From the NCBI GenBank assembly GCA_933228675.1, contig OW121741.1, positions 38,965,952-39,029,951 of the forward strand: DNA of 64,000 bases, read 5' to 3'. A program made the translations under genes and the position numbers. Source of the stretch: Stomorhina lunata (taxonomy: Eukaryota; Arthropoda; Insecta; Diptera; Rhiniidae). This document shows, piece by piece, positions 50,824 to 61,007 of this stretch (its first letter is position 1; each line of letters starts with the position of its first letter). The notes under the pieces were generated by a model that saw nothing but the letters and a program-made list of their open reading frames with translations, did no database searches and was not told where the DNA came from.

Positions 50824-53800
50824 TTAGAGTTAATTGTATTTAGTTGACCAATGTTATCCAGATAAATAGCTGTATTATTTGACAATTCTTTTATTACTGC
50901 ACCATTCTCCCTGATAGGCAAACTATTAATTGGATTAACCAGCATCATCAGAAATAGCATGAAAAAGCAAATATTTTTCTTTTTTGGTTGTTCTTCTCTT
51001 GTGAAGCAACTTCTTACCGGTGGAGATGTTTCTTCATCTGTCTTTTCCGACACTACAGGACATAATTTACTAAAAGGTCGTTTCAGCGTATTGTTTTGTA
51101 GCTTCAAAGACACTACTCTTACTTTGCCATCTTTTCCGCTATGGAGTTCTGAAATTTTCGCCAACGGCCAATTAGCTGGATTTGTATTTTCATCCTTCAC
51201 TAATACAATTGTTCCTTTTTGTAGATTTTGCTGAGAAAATTTCCATTTGTTACGTTGTTGGAGTGTTGTGGTGTATTCATCTCTCCATCTATTCCAGAAG
51301 TCCTTTCTTAGCTTCTGAATTAACTTCCATCGGTTAAGGGAACTAATATTAGAATCTCCAATGTGCTCCGGACAGTCATGTATAGGTCTCCCAATCAGAA
51401 AATGACCAGGTGTTAATACATCTATCTTATCTATCTCATCACCGCTCAACCCAATAAGTGGTCTGGAGTTTAAAACGGCTTCAATTTGAGCAAGCAACGT
51501 GATCATTTCCTCATAGGTTAATTTTGCTTCGCCTATAGTTCTTTTTAAATGGTGTTTTGTTGACTTGACACCAGCTTCCCATATCCCTCCAAAGTGAGGG
51601 GCTGCCGGGGGAATAAAATGCCACTTGATTTTTTGAGATGCTAGGATTGGTATTAATGATTTATTATTTTTGACTGCTGCCTTAAAGTCTGCATCTAACT
51701 TTTTATTTGCACCAATGAAATTAGTGCCATTATCTGAGTATATATCAGAACTTACTCCTCTTCTTGAAAAAAACCGCCTAAGTGCCGCCATGAACGCATC
51801 TGACGTAAGGTCGCTAACGGCTTCTAGATGAATGGCTTTTGTTGTCATGCACACAAAAACTGCTATGTAACCTTTGTATGACCTTTGTCCTCTGCCTTTG
51901 GAATACTTCATTTGGATAGGCCCAGCGTAATCAATGCCCACATGTTGAAATGGATGTGAAACTGTCACTCTTTGTTCAGGAAGATTACCCATTAGCTGTT
52001 TAGAATTTTCTTGGTTATATCGAATACACCTTGGACAACTTCGGATATATTTTTTAATAATATCCTTCATATTTATAATCCAATATTTTCGCCTCAAAGT
52101 AGCTTCCACCAAACGACTGCCACCATGCAGTGTTGAAATATGCTCCTTTTTCACTATTATGGATGCCAGATGTGATTTATTTAATATTGCTGGATGTTGT
52201 TGATTGTATGACAAATTTGAATTTTGGAGTCTTCCACCCACACGAAGCAAACCGTTTTTGTCAACAAATGGGAATAAATTTGCTAGTTTGCTGCTTTTAT
52301 TTACTTGACCATTTTTCTTTAAATCTGCTAACTCATCATAAAATTCTGCTTCCTGATGACATCTTATTATACATTTTTCAGCTTCTTCTAATTCTTCTAC
52401 GCTTAAGTATTCTGAAGGTTCAGAGTTTCGACGTAATTTTTTTATAAATTTGTAGATGTATGCTACCACTCTTTGAAGTTTTGAATAGTTAGAATATTTG
52501 TTGATTAAATTTACTATTAAAGTTGAATTATTTGATGTAGTAACTGTAGCTACTATGATTTTTGCATTGTCTTCTTTTTTAGGCCAAAATTCCGATGATT
52601 TTTCAAGCCATTTTGGCCCACTCCACCATAAAGAATGCGCCTTTAGCTGTAAAGCGCAAATACCTCTAGATGCTATATCTGCTGGATTATCTTTACTGCA
52701 CACATGACTCCATTTTGCATTAGGAAGAAAACTTGTTATATCAGCTACTCGATTTCTTACGAATTTATCTTTGTTCTTCTCTTTATTTTTGATCCAGGCT
52801 AAGGTTATTGTTGAATCACTCCAAGCAAATGTTGAATGTTGTCTATTAATTGTGTTTGATATTTTGCTAAGAAGTTTTGCTAGAAGATGGGCTGCACATA
52901 GCTCTAATTTTGGCAAAGTTTTCCTGTTTTTAATTGGATTGACTTTTGTCTTAGCAGCTGCAAGCAATACTGATTCATTTACTTTCATGTATACTACTGC
53001 TGCATATGCTTTTTCAGATGCGTCCGCAAACCCATGTAGTTCTAGTTTTGAACTCATGTTTAGCTGTAACCACCTCGGTACTCGAATTTCTTGAATACTA
53101 GGCAGGTTAATTGTGAATTGCTGCCACTCCTTTTTCAGATCCTCTGGTACTACGTCATCCCATGTAGACTGCAATAGCCACAACTTTTGTATGAAAAGTT
53201 TTGCAACTATAGTTATCGGTGATAACCATCCTAATGGATCGAAAATTTTAGCTACATCTGCAAGAGCTCGCCTTTTGGTTAATTCAGCATCATTAGAAAA
53301 ATTAATATTAAATTTGAAGCTGTCCGTGACAGGATCCCATTGCAAGCCCAATGTTTTAACTGATTCATCGTCTTTTATCTGTATTATTGCGCTTTTTGTA
53401 GAGCTGCACACATCTGCTGTAATTCTGTCATCATTGGATAACCATTTTCTTAAATTGAAATTGTAAGTTGCCAGGTGATTTTGAATGCATTGTTGAATAT
53501 ATTTGCATTGAATGATTGAGTCAGCTCCAGTCATAAGGTCGTAAATGTAGAAATCTTCCTTGATTATATTTCGAACTTCTGCATTCTGACATCTATCTGC
53601 AATGAAAAATAAAGATCTTACCGCAAGGAATGGAGCTGAAGCAGTGCCATAAGTAACTGTTGCTAATTTATATTCCTCTATCGGCTCTCTTTTATTTCTA
53701 CGCCATAAAATGTGTTGATATACTTGATCCTTTTCTGACATCTTCACTTGTCGGTACATCTTTTCCACATCAGCCATCAAAACATACTCCCATAGCCTCC

Positions 53801-56132
53801 ATTTCAAAAGTATATCAAAAATGTCTTTTTGTAGCCTTGGCCCAGTATAGAGAATATCATTCAGACTCTTTCCATTTGTTGTTTTTGCTGACGCGTCGAA
53901 AACAACCCTTAATTTTGTTGTTATGCTGCTTTCTCTTACAACAGCTTGATGAGGAAGATAGTATTTTCCACTATTGTGGCCTAGCTGTAGATATTCGTCC
54001 ATAAATTTAACGTATTGTTCTTTTAATTCTTGGGTTCTCTCTAATTTTCTTTCAAGAGATAAAAATCTAGCCATAGCTTGCCTTCTTGAATCCCCAAGCT
54101 CATATTTTTCTTTTATAAATGGCAGATTTACTATTATGTTGTTGCCACCATCAATTTGAGTTGTTTCGTCATATATTTTTTCGCAAATTTTGTCTTCTTC
54201 ATTTTCGTCGTTCAACTGCACATCTTCTAGTTCCCAGAATCTTTCCAAATTCGTCACAGCTGCTAATACTTTGCCTGGCTTTGTTTTTCTGTTTATAATA
54301 CCAGATAAAATCCAGCCAAAGATTGTAGATTGCGCCAAGATCCCACCTTTTTTACGTAATCCTTCTTCTATTATGTTGGCGATGATATCCATACCAATTA
54401 CCATATCTATCCTGTCAGATTTGTTGAGTGTTGGGTCGGCCAATACCATATTCTTCCACTCATCAATATCGAATTTAAATGAGTTATTTGGTTGAGCTCC
54501 TGTTAGTTGTGGCAATATAAGTGCTTCTGCTTCCACAAAACGATCGCTTAAAAACCGTGGTTTTAAAACTAGCTTTGTTTTGGCACTCGATGCTCCAACC
54601 TTTACACCACCAAGCCCATGGATTTCCGTTCTGCATTTTATTCTTGGTAGGCCCAATATTTGGGAAGCTTCTTCCGATAGGGTTGTCACCTGCGATCCGT
54701 GATCAATCAACGCTCTTAGCGTTATGTATTCTCCACACATTGACTTTACCCTGACTTGAGCCGTAGCTAATAATACATTTGTTGGGGAATTGGTATTCAT
54801 TGAATTTGCTACTTGATTATGAACTACTTTTGTTGTTTGCCCATAATCAATATGCAAAACAGAATGATGCATCTTACCACATTTTTCACATTTAGTTTTC
54901 TGGAAACATCTTTTATCCATCCTGTGATTTAGACAAAGGTTGCACATCTTTGATACTCGAACCCAAGAGTTTCTCTCTTGAACATTCAACGCCAAGAATT
55001 TTGTACAATCACGTACCTTGTGGCCGCTTTTCTTACAATAAAAACAATCTTTGCTTTCCGTTGACAGCATTGTTGCACGATTTTGGTGTTGATATTTTTT
55101 ATTGCTGTCTGCATTGTAGAACTTTTTGCTGGATGATGCTTCCAAGGCTTCACATTGTAGTTCTATAAACTCCATCACATCCTTCAATTTTTGGATCTCT
55201 TTTGATTTTTTGGTGTTCTGCTCATATAGTATGAGACCTTCTTTATCCAGTTTTCTTAGTATGATTCTAGCCAGTATTGGATCTGCGTCTTCTAATTTAA
55301 AGCCCATGGCTTTTATTGCCTGAATGCTTTCATTTGTAACATTCAATAAATGTCTTAAGCTATTAGCTGACAATATATTTGTATTTGGTTGATCAAGAAT
55401 TTTATCAACTAATTTCGTAAACAAAATTCTTTTGTTGCCAAATCTTTGATTTAAAATCTCCCAAGCAGCTTCATAATTATTTTCTGTTATAGGAAGATTT
55501 TGAATTATTTTTAACGCCTCACCTCTCACGTGCGTTTTTAGTCTCAACAATTTCTCTACTGCTGAAATTTTGCTCATATGCACAAATCTATGAAACATGT
55601 CATGAAATGCGCTCCACTCTTCCACATTGCCATTAAAAATAGGTATTTTTATGGCTTCTAATACTACAGTTTTTTGCTGCTCTTTTATATTGGAAATTTT
55701 CCATAGAATTGTAGTTAGGGCTTCTTCGTATTGCTTCTCTACAATTTCTAATTCTTCGTCAATATCTTCTATTACAGTATGATTGACTACCAGTTCTCTG
55801 TGTATTTGCTTTATATCGAGCAAATGTTTTTCCCAAGAACATTTTTTGTGTTCCAATAATAGAATGTTATCCGTTTTAACATCAAGTAAACACTCTTCCA
55901 ATTTGCGTATTTCCCTACGAAATTGTATTACCAAATTAGATGTTCTCCGATCTTCTAGAGAATCATCTTTTATTTTAGGTGGCAAAGCACCTTCGGACTC
56001 TTTTGTAGAGTTCTTATTTTCCTGATGAGCCATTAATTCTCTCAATGTGTTCATCATCTCTTGCATCTGGACCATATCGACATGGCTGGAGGCCGTAACA
56101 TCCTTTATGTTTTCAGCCGCTTTTCCAGTCAT
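50745..56132 (-). CDS. gag-pol: Gag-Pol polyprotein of the BEL/Pao element (RT active site altered)
   Basis: One frame of 1795 codons. The N-terminal Gag part (about 1-350) has a coiled-coil start and the DUF1759-type 'IPIFNGNVEEWSAFHDMF' block. A CCHC zinc knuckle is at 363-376, followed by another Cys/His cluster. The protease has D-H-G-S at 477-480. The RT begins near 'LRVVFDASAKT', but its YxDD box reads F-Y-I-Y-D (861-865), so the first catalytic Asp is Tyr (codon 53541-53543). RNase H follows, then integrase with D1401, D1467 and E1519, and the C-terminal DUF5641-like domain. The last 75 or so residues are a hydrophobic signal-like stretch and an Env-type N-terminus, not Pol. The ATG at 56132 is the first in frame after the primer site. 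Confidence 0.93.
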   Translation of the reverse strand: MTGKAAENIKDVTASSHVDMVQMQEMMNTLRELMAHQENKNSTKESEGALPPKIKDDSLEDRRTSNLVIQFRREIRKLEECLLDVKTDNILLLEHKKCSWEKHLLDIKQIHRELVVNHTVIEDIDEELEIVEKQYEEALTTILWKISNIKEQQKTVVLEAIKIPIFNGNVEEWSAFHDMFHRFVHMSKISAVEKLLRLKTHVRGEALKIIQNLPITENNYEAAWEILNQRFGNKRILFTKLVDKILDQPNTNILSANSLRHLLNVTNESIQAIKAMGFKLEDADPILARIILRKLDKEGLILYEQNTKKSKEIQKLKDVMEFIELQCEALEASSSKKFYNADSNKKYQHQNRATMLSTESKDCFYCKKSGHKVRDCTKFLALNVQERNSWVRVSKMCNLCLNHRMDKRCFQKTKCEKCGKMHHSVLHIDYGQTTKVVHNQVANSMNTNSPTNVLLATAQVRVKSMCGEYITLRALIDHGSQVTTLSEEASQILGLPRIKCRTEIHGLGGVKVGASSAKTKLVLKPRFLSDRFVEAEALILPQLTGAQPNNSFKFDIDEWKNMVLADPTLNKSDRIDMVIGMDIIANIIEEGLRKKGGILAQSTIFGWILSGIINRKTKPGKVLAAVTNLERFWELEDVQLNDENEEDKICEKIYDETTQIDGGNNIIVNLPFIKEKYELGDSRRQAMARFLSLERKLERTQELKEQYVKFMDEYLQLGHNSGKYYLPHQAVVRESSITTKLRVVFDASAKTTNGKSLNDILYTGPRLQKDIFDILLKWRLWEYVLMADVEKMYRQVKMSEKDQVYQHILWRRNKREPIEEYKLATVTYGTASAPFLAVRSLFFIADRCQNAEVRNIIKEDFYIYDLMTGADSIIQCKYIQQCIQNHLATYNFNLRKWLSNDDRITADVCSSTKSAIIQIKDDESVKTLGLQWDPVTDSFKFNINFSNDAELTKRRALADVAKIFDPLGWLSPITIVAKLFIQKLWLLQSTWDDVVPEDLKKEWQQFTINLPSIQEIRVPRWLQLNMSSKLELHGFADASEKAYAAVVYMKVNESVLLAAAKTKVNPIKNRKTLPKLELCAAHLLAKLLSKISNTINRQHSTFAWSDSTITLAWIKNKEKNKDKFVRNRVADITSFLPNAKWSHVCSKDNPADIASRGICALQLKAHSLWWSGPKWLEKSSEFWPKKEDNAKIIVATVTTSNNSTLIVNLINKYSNYSKLQRVVAYIYKFIKKLRRNSEPSEYLSVEELEEAEKCIIRCHQEAEFYDELADLKKNGQVNKSSKLANLFPFVDKNGLLRVGGRLQNSNLSYNQQHPAILNKSHLASIIVKKEHISTLHGGSRLVEATLRRKYWIINMKDIIKKYIRSCPRCIRYNQENSKQLMGNLPEQRVTVSHPFQHVGIDYAGPIQMKYSKGRGQRSYKGYIAVFVCMTTKAIHLEAVSDLTSDAFMAALRRFFSRRGVSSDIYSDNGTNFIGANKKLDADFKAAVKNNKSLIPILASQKIKWHFIPPAAPHFGGIWEAGVKSTKHHLKRTIGEAKLTYEEMITLLAQIEAVLNSRPLIGLSGDEIDKIDVLTPGHFLIGRPIHDCPEHIGDSNISSLNRWKLIQKLRKDFWNRWRDEYTTTLQQRNKWKFSQQNLQKGTIVLVKDENTNPANWPLAKISELHSGKDGKVRVVSLKLQNNTLKRPFSKLCPVVSEKTDEETSPPVRSCFTREEQPKKKNICFFMLFLMMLVNPINSLPIRENGAVIKELSNNTAIYLDNIGQLNTINSKWNLIVYYDLELYYEELLKIGQIIKK

Positions 56133-56175
56133 TTTTCCTTCCGCTTCTTTTTTTTTACTAGTTCAAAAAATTTTT

Positions 56176-56186
56176 TCGAAGGACCA
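56176..56186 (-). promoter_or_regulatory. Primer binding site, tRNA-Tyr-like
   Basis: On the - strand TGGTCCTTCGA directly follows the 5' LTR. It is complementary to the CCA end and acceptor stem of insect tRNA-Tyr (ending TCGAAGGACCA). The match is 11 bases, from recalled tRNA sequence. Confidence 0.7.
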
Positions 56187-56574
56187 TGTAAAACACGATA
56201 TGTTTTATTTGAGTAGTTGTAAGATACTGATTTTATTTTATTTAATTTAAATCTTAAATGCTAATAACACTATTTTTAAAACTAGTCTAGACTACCTGCT
56301 TAAGAACATATGTGGCCACATTTGTTATCTTATATTTATTTGGGTTTCATTTTTACCCTTAATTTTAAAACGCATGTGTTTCCACTTAAGTAATAAAACT
56401 ATGCACACATGCGTAGAATGATAATTTTTACCTAAATCTATTTATATTTTAAATATTAGTAATCCTTATATTCTTATGAAAATCCCTGCTGATAAATAGC
56501 AACCATAAATGTATATACATATATATAAAGATTAAAAAATATACAAACTAAATTATGTTCAAGACATTTGAACA
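56187..56574 (-). repeat. 5' LTR of the BEL/Pao element
   Basis: 388 bp. On the - strand it begins TGTTCAAATG and ends GTGTTTTACA. It matches 48847-49234 at a constant offset of 7340 with no difference noticed. Confidence 0.92.
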
Positions 56575-56579
56575 CGCGT

Positions 56580-56745
56580 ATTAGAGAACAGTAAGACTAA
56601 GAATATTTTGTGAAATGTGTTTAAGTCATTAACTCTAAAGTTAATAAAACTATAACTTTGTTAAAACTACATAAAGTGTTGTAGTTTTGTTTTCGGTTGT
56701 TTGCAAAAAGAATTCCTTCCACGTTTTTAAAGGGAAAACGTAACA
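56580..56745 (+). repeat. Solo LTR, right part
   Basis: Continues the LTR after one copy of the CGCGT duplication. It contains a likely polyadenylation signal AATAAA near 56643 and ends CGTAACA at 56745, followed by ATAT. The LTR ends TGTCACG and CGTAACA are near-inverted. Confidence 0.7.
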
Positions 56746-56749
56746 ATAT

Positions 56750-59700
56750 TACCAACCACCTGAGTTTACAAGTTGGATGTGAGTATGTTGTTGCTGAGAT
56801 GACAGCCCTTAGCATTCCGCTACAAAGAACCGGCTGTAGCGGAAATGAAAAGACCGCACCAGAAGTTACGGTAGAGGCATCGAAATTATCATCCATAACT
56901 CAGTGCAGTATAGAGTTCTATATCCAGATCTAGACAAATAAGACCAATAACTTGAGGCTCAGGATATTGCCAGGTCAGGGGACACGGAGTTAGAATTAGA
57001 TTACCGTCCGACATCAAAACCCTTTTAGAAGTAAAAACACGGCTGGTTCTGGGGGACTTTAACGCTCACGATGGTCATTGGCACTCAGTTCTTGAGAAAT
57101 ACCAAAGCCGTGTGTCGTTAGAGGAACAGATTGACGAGCTTTTTAAATGACGGTGCCCCAATTATTATTATGGGTAATTGCGACAGTTCTCCCGATATAA
57201 ATCCTATTCTGATTAACTGCGTAACCTAGAGCTCAGTTGTGTTGCTAGCTTCAGGCCACGCCCATAATCGTTAGACTGGAGCGACTAAAAGATTTTTATC
57301 GTCTCTGAACGCCATACATACATAAACCAGAAAAAAGTAGACTGTAACGGCTTCAGAGAATTCGCCGACCGCCACTTCAGAGATCTCCAACCACCCTCGA
57401 ACATGCACAACGCAGAGAGGAAGTTTCCCGTAACCATCAACTCTGCAGCCACTCGCTGCATCACTGCTGGTAGAATACCCGTAGTGAGGCCATACTTCCC
57501 AGCACAAGCAGGATGATCCCTGATGATCCCAGGATCGTCCAGCTAAAGCGTGGTATCAGCAGGTTGCTAAATGAGAACAAGCGGAACCGTTAGCTTGATC
57601 ATTTGAAGAACTGCAACCTTGGCGCAGAAATAAGTAAGTTGTGGTCCACTATTCGATCTCCCTCGAATCCCATGAAAAAGGATGATCGGGTTTAGATTAA
57701 GTTTGCCGACAACACCATGTCCGAAACGAAAACGTGCTCGAGTGTTTTTAGCCGATTATTTATTGAGCACCCCAAGAGGGACAAGGCGAAAAGCTGCATG
57801 ATCTCCCAGTCTCTGACCCACCACAGCTTTTTACTTCCACTGAAGTTGCAAACGTAAACCAGAAAAAACAGACTGGAACGGCTTCAGACAATTTACCGAC
57901 TGCCACTTGTGGAAGAATTGCGTAACTATTAACTCTGCAGCCACTCGCTCCATCACTGCTGGTAGAATGCCCGCACTTCCCAGCAGAAGCAGTGGGATTA
58001 GCAGAAGAGCGTGATGCGATCCGCAATACCAAACCTGATAATCCCAGGATCGTCCAGCTGAACCATGATATCAGCAGGTTGGTAAATGGGGACAAGCGGA
58101 ACCGCTTGATCATTTGAAGAACTGCAACCTTGGCGCAGAAATAAGTTAGTTGTGGTAAACTATTTGATCTCACTCAAATCCCTTGAAAAAGAGAATCGGG
58201 TCGAGATTAAGTTTGCGGACAAAACCATATCTGAAACGAAAACGTGCTCGCGTGATTTTAACCGATTATTTTTTGAGTACCCTGAGAGAGACAAGGCGGA
58301 AAGGAGTATTGGTTGCAAGCTGCATAATCTTGCAGTCTCGGACCCACCATAACTTTTTACGCCCGCTGGAGTTACAAAGACCATCCGTACAGCTAAGCTT
58401 TCTAAGGCTATTGGCACTGACGGAATTTCCATGCTGATGCTAAAATTCTTATTCGGGTGGGGTGTCGAGTTCTTGACGGGTGTTCTAAATCTGTCTATGA
58501 CTAGCCTCATTGTACCCTATATTTGTAAAAAGGATAGAGTAATCCCAATCCTAAAACCTCAGAAACCCGCGAATGAGAGATCATCGTACAGACTGATATT
58601 CCTCCTGTCACCAGTCGCGAAGACACTTGAGGCTCTACTCCTCCTCCAGCTGACCAACTAACTACCAGCTGCTCGCCACCAGCATGGATTCCGCAAAATA
58701 CACAGCATTAACAGCCATGATCACTCAGATCGCACAAGACTTAAACCGACAGAGGACTTGTGAAAGAACTGCCCTTGTGGCGCTTGACTTGTCAAAATGC
58801 CACCCTCTTCCAGGAAAACAAATTTGAAAAGATGGATAGTAAATTATCTGAGTGGCCGTCAGTTGTTCGTAGACTTTAGAGACCAGATCTCAAAACACCG
58901 TTAAGTCAAACAGGGAGTTCCTCAGGGCGGATAGTAAATTATCTGAGTGGCCGTCAGTTGTTCGTAGACTTTAGAGACCAGATCTCAAAACACCGTTAAG
59001 TCAAACAGGGAGTTCCTCAGGGCGGAGTCCTGTCGCCACTCCTATTTAACTTCTACCTCTCTAAACTCCCAGCTCATTTTATGGCGTTAAAATGATATCA
59101 TATGCGGACGACTGGCCATAATGTGGAAGACCTATGCGTTGGGTGAATCGTTATCTTAACATCATCCACAATTTTTCACTGAACGTAACCTGAAGACACG
59201 ACCAACAAATTCCTCAGCGACCCTATTTACCACCTTGATAAAAGTAAGCCTATAGCTTGGCGTCGAGGTCGATAGTGTACTAATTTCGACCGTGAACCAC
59301 CCGAAAATCCTAGAGTCACTCGACAGCCTTTTTTGCTTTGTCAACACATGACATAACTGAAGCGCATAAATTTCGATGTAGAATTTAGGTGCTTAAAGCA
59401 CTAGCCGTCAGTACTTAGGGAATGGACAAAGAAACCTTGCTGTCTACCTACATAGCGATTGGTCGGTCAGTGGCAAATTATGCTGCTCCAATGTGGTCGG
59501 CGTCGCTAAGTGATAGTCAGTGGAGATTTATCCAATGCTGCCAAAATGCAGCCCTAAGAACTATAACAGGCTGCCTACAAATTACTTCACCACATCATCC
59601 TAATGAGGAAGCAAAGATCCTTCAAGTAAAGGAACACAACATTATGATATCTCAGCAGTTCCTTTTGGGATGTCATTGGAGAAATCATCCAAACTTTAAC

Positions 59701-60166
59701 ATCACACAGTTGACGTCTTCCTCGAGGCATGTCTGAAAAGATCATTGTGTATATAAGGATAGCATACAAAGATATGTATGTACTTGACTCTTTAGAATAT
59801 ACCTCGTACATGGCAGCATTAAACAACATTCATAAAAACGCCACCAACTACGCGATTTCAGGTTATCGTGTTATGTTATATTAGGAGGTCGCCCACCGCC
59901 CTTAGCAGAAGAATAAAATAACTTGCCAAAGAGTCGCTCTGGCACATCTGAGATCGGGATGGAGCAACAGATTAAACATCTTTTGGTCCAGCATGAACCG
60001 TGCCGTTCCCAACGTGTGCCCAGCTTGTGGCCAGAGTACTCAGGATACCACCACGTTTTCAACTGTACCGCCAACCCTACTTCACTAAGTCCTAAGGATT
60101 TGTGGACTCATCCAGTGGAAGTAGCACAATTTCTAGGCCTTGATCTTATAACAGATCCCCCATAAA
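56750..60166 (+). pseudogene. Decayed full-length Jockey-like LINE
   Basis: Landmarks in order: an endonuclease piece 'LGDFNAHDGHWHSVL' (about 57052-57100), a long linker, RT pieces 'GISMLMLKFLFGWGVEFLTG' (about 58420) and 'KQGVPQGGVLSPLLFNFY' (about 59010-59060), 'ETLLSTYIAIGRSVANYAAP' (59422 on) and the C-terminal region to 60166. Frames are broken dozens of times. There are two local duplications: about 57340-57830 resembles 57870-58340, and a 96 bp unit containing 'GTCAAACAGGGAGTTCCTCA' is directly repeated at about 58832-58927 and 58928-59023. Other LINE copies at 2572 and 36578 are different families. Confidence 0.8.
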
Positions 60167-60686
60167 AAACAAAATTATAAAATCGTGTTGTTAGAGCTGT
60201 TACAACAAAAAGCGCCGGAATTAAAGAGTTGGGTCTTCTAAAATAAAAATTTGAAAATGCCAGTTTTTGAATTTTTTCAATTAAGAGGCTTATCGACTTG
60301 CCTTCGTATTATAACTATTTGTATTGTTGATTGAAATTGCTAGATTTCGTATTGCTATAAATCAAAGATAGGCACGGATACATAAACATTTTGAGTCTGT
60401 ATGTGTGAGAAAAATTTTGTAAATAAACGAGCGTTCTCCCCACCCCTTAAGTAATTTTTGAACAATCAAACAACCAACCCCCTTGGTTGGATGCTCGTCA
60501 TCAACTAAATTGAGAAAACACAACCATGCTCGCCTAAGATTAAATTGTTTTGTTTTTTGTGATTTGAGAGTAACTACAAGTACGTGTGACTCTCAAGAGC
60601 GAATTTATATGCATGTGAAGCGCGCTCACCCACATTGCCTATGACAGCTATAAATGCACTATTATTTAAAATAAATACCTTTTTCC
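60167..60686. other. Unassigned DNA
   Basis: No gene. A small inverted phrase 'CCAACCCCCTTGGTTGG' (60474-60490) could form a hairpin. Confidence 0.4.
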
Positions 60687-60999
60687 AAAAAGAATGACTA
60701 TTCGCATTTGATCCAAAATCTGTTACATTTATTTATTAATGTAACAGACCAATTTATTGATAAAAAGCCAAAAATTGTTTGCGGAGAAACCAAAATTCCT
60801 CGACGCGTTTCGATGGTTGGTTAGGCCATCTCTTCAGGAGGATTATCCCCAATTTAGACAGATCGAAAACCTCGAAACGCGTCGAGGAATTTTGGTTTCT
60901 CCACAAACAATTTTTGGCTTTTAATCAATAAATTGGTCTGTTACATTAATAAATAAATGTAACAGATTTGGGATCAAATGTGAATAGTCATTCTTTTTG
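60687..60999. mobile_element. Inverted-repeat element with a hammerhead ribozyme in one arm-loop junction
   Basis: Arms of about 125-130 bp (60687-60812 and 60873-60999) are inverted copies: AAAAAGAATGACTATTCGC at the left edge against GTGAATAGTCATTCTTTTT at the right, and CCTCGACGCGTTTCGA against TCGAAACGCGTCGAGG near the centre. The unpaired centre is about 60 bp. It encodes no protein. A Penelope-like origin is possible because those elements carry hammerheads, but this is inference. Confidence 0.8.
60797..60842 (-). ncRNA. Candidate type I hammerhead ribozyme
   Basis: Read on the - strand from 60842: stem I strand UCCUC; core CUGAAGA; stem II GAUGG, loop CCUAACCAA, CCAUC; core GAAA; mini stem III C-GC-G-U; cleavage C; stem I strand GAGGA. 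All invariant positions are met: C3 U4 G5 A6 N7 G8 A9, G12 A13 A14, the A15.1-U16.1 pair and C17. Both long stems are perfect 5 bp helices. Predicted self-cleavage falls between 60802 and 60801. The very short stem III is typical of hammerheads in Penelope-like elements and retrozymes. The pattern is seen directly; activity is untested. Confidence 0.7.
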
Positions 61000-61007
61000 A
61001 ATAATAT

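Larger units (their letters stand above)
48761..56574 (-). mobile_element. BEL/Pao LTR retrotransposon with env, recently inserted
   Basis: Read on the - strand: 5' LTR (56574 to 56187), tRNA-Tyr-like primer site, gag-pol in one frame, env in an overlapping frame, 3' LTR (49234 to 48847), then an extra 86 bp tail. CGCGT flanks the whole unit at 48756-48760 and 56575-56579, a 5 bp duplication typical of BEL/Pao. The LTRs look identical, so insertion is recent. An envelope gene makes it comparable to Drosophila roo-type (Belpaoviridae) elements. At least two coding defects are visible (RT active site, env frame), so this copy should not be autonomous. Confidence 0.93.

Noticed and set aside
50959..56250. 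Many 60-117 codon frames on the + strand across this stretch.
   Set aside because: They are antisense shadows of the BEL/Pao gag-pol gene with no motifs of their own.
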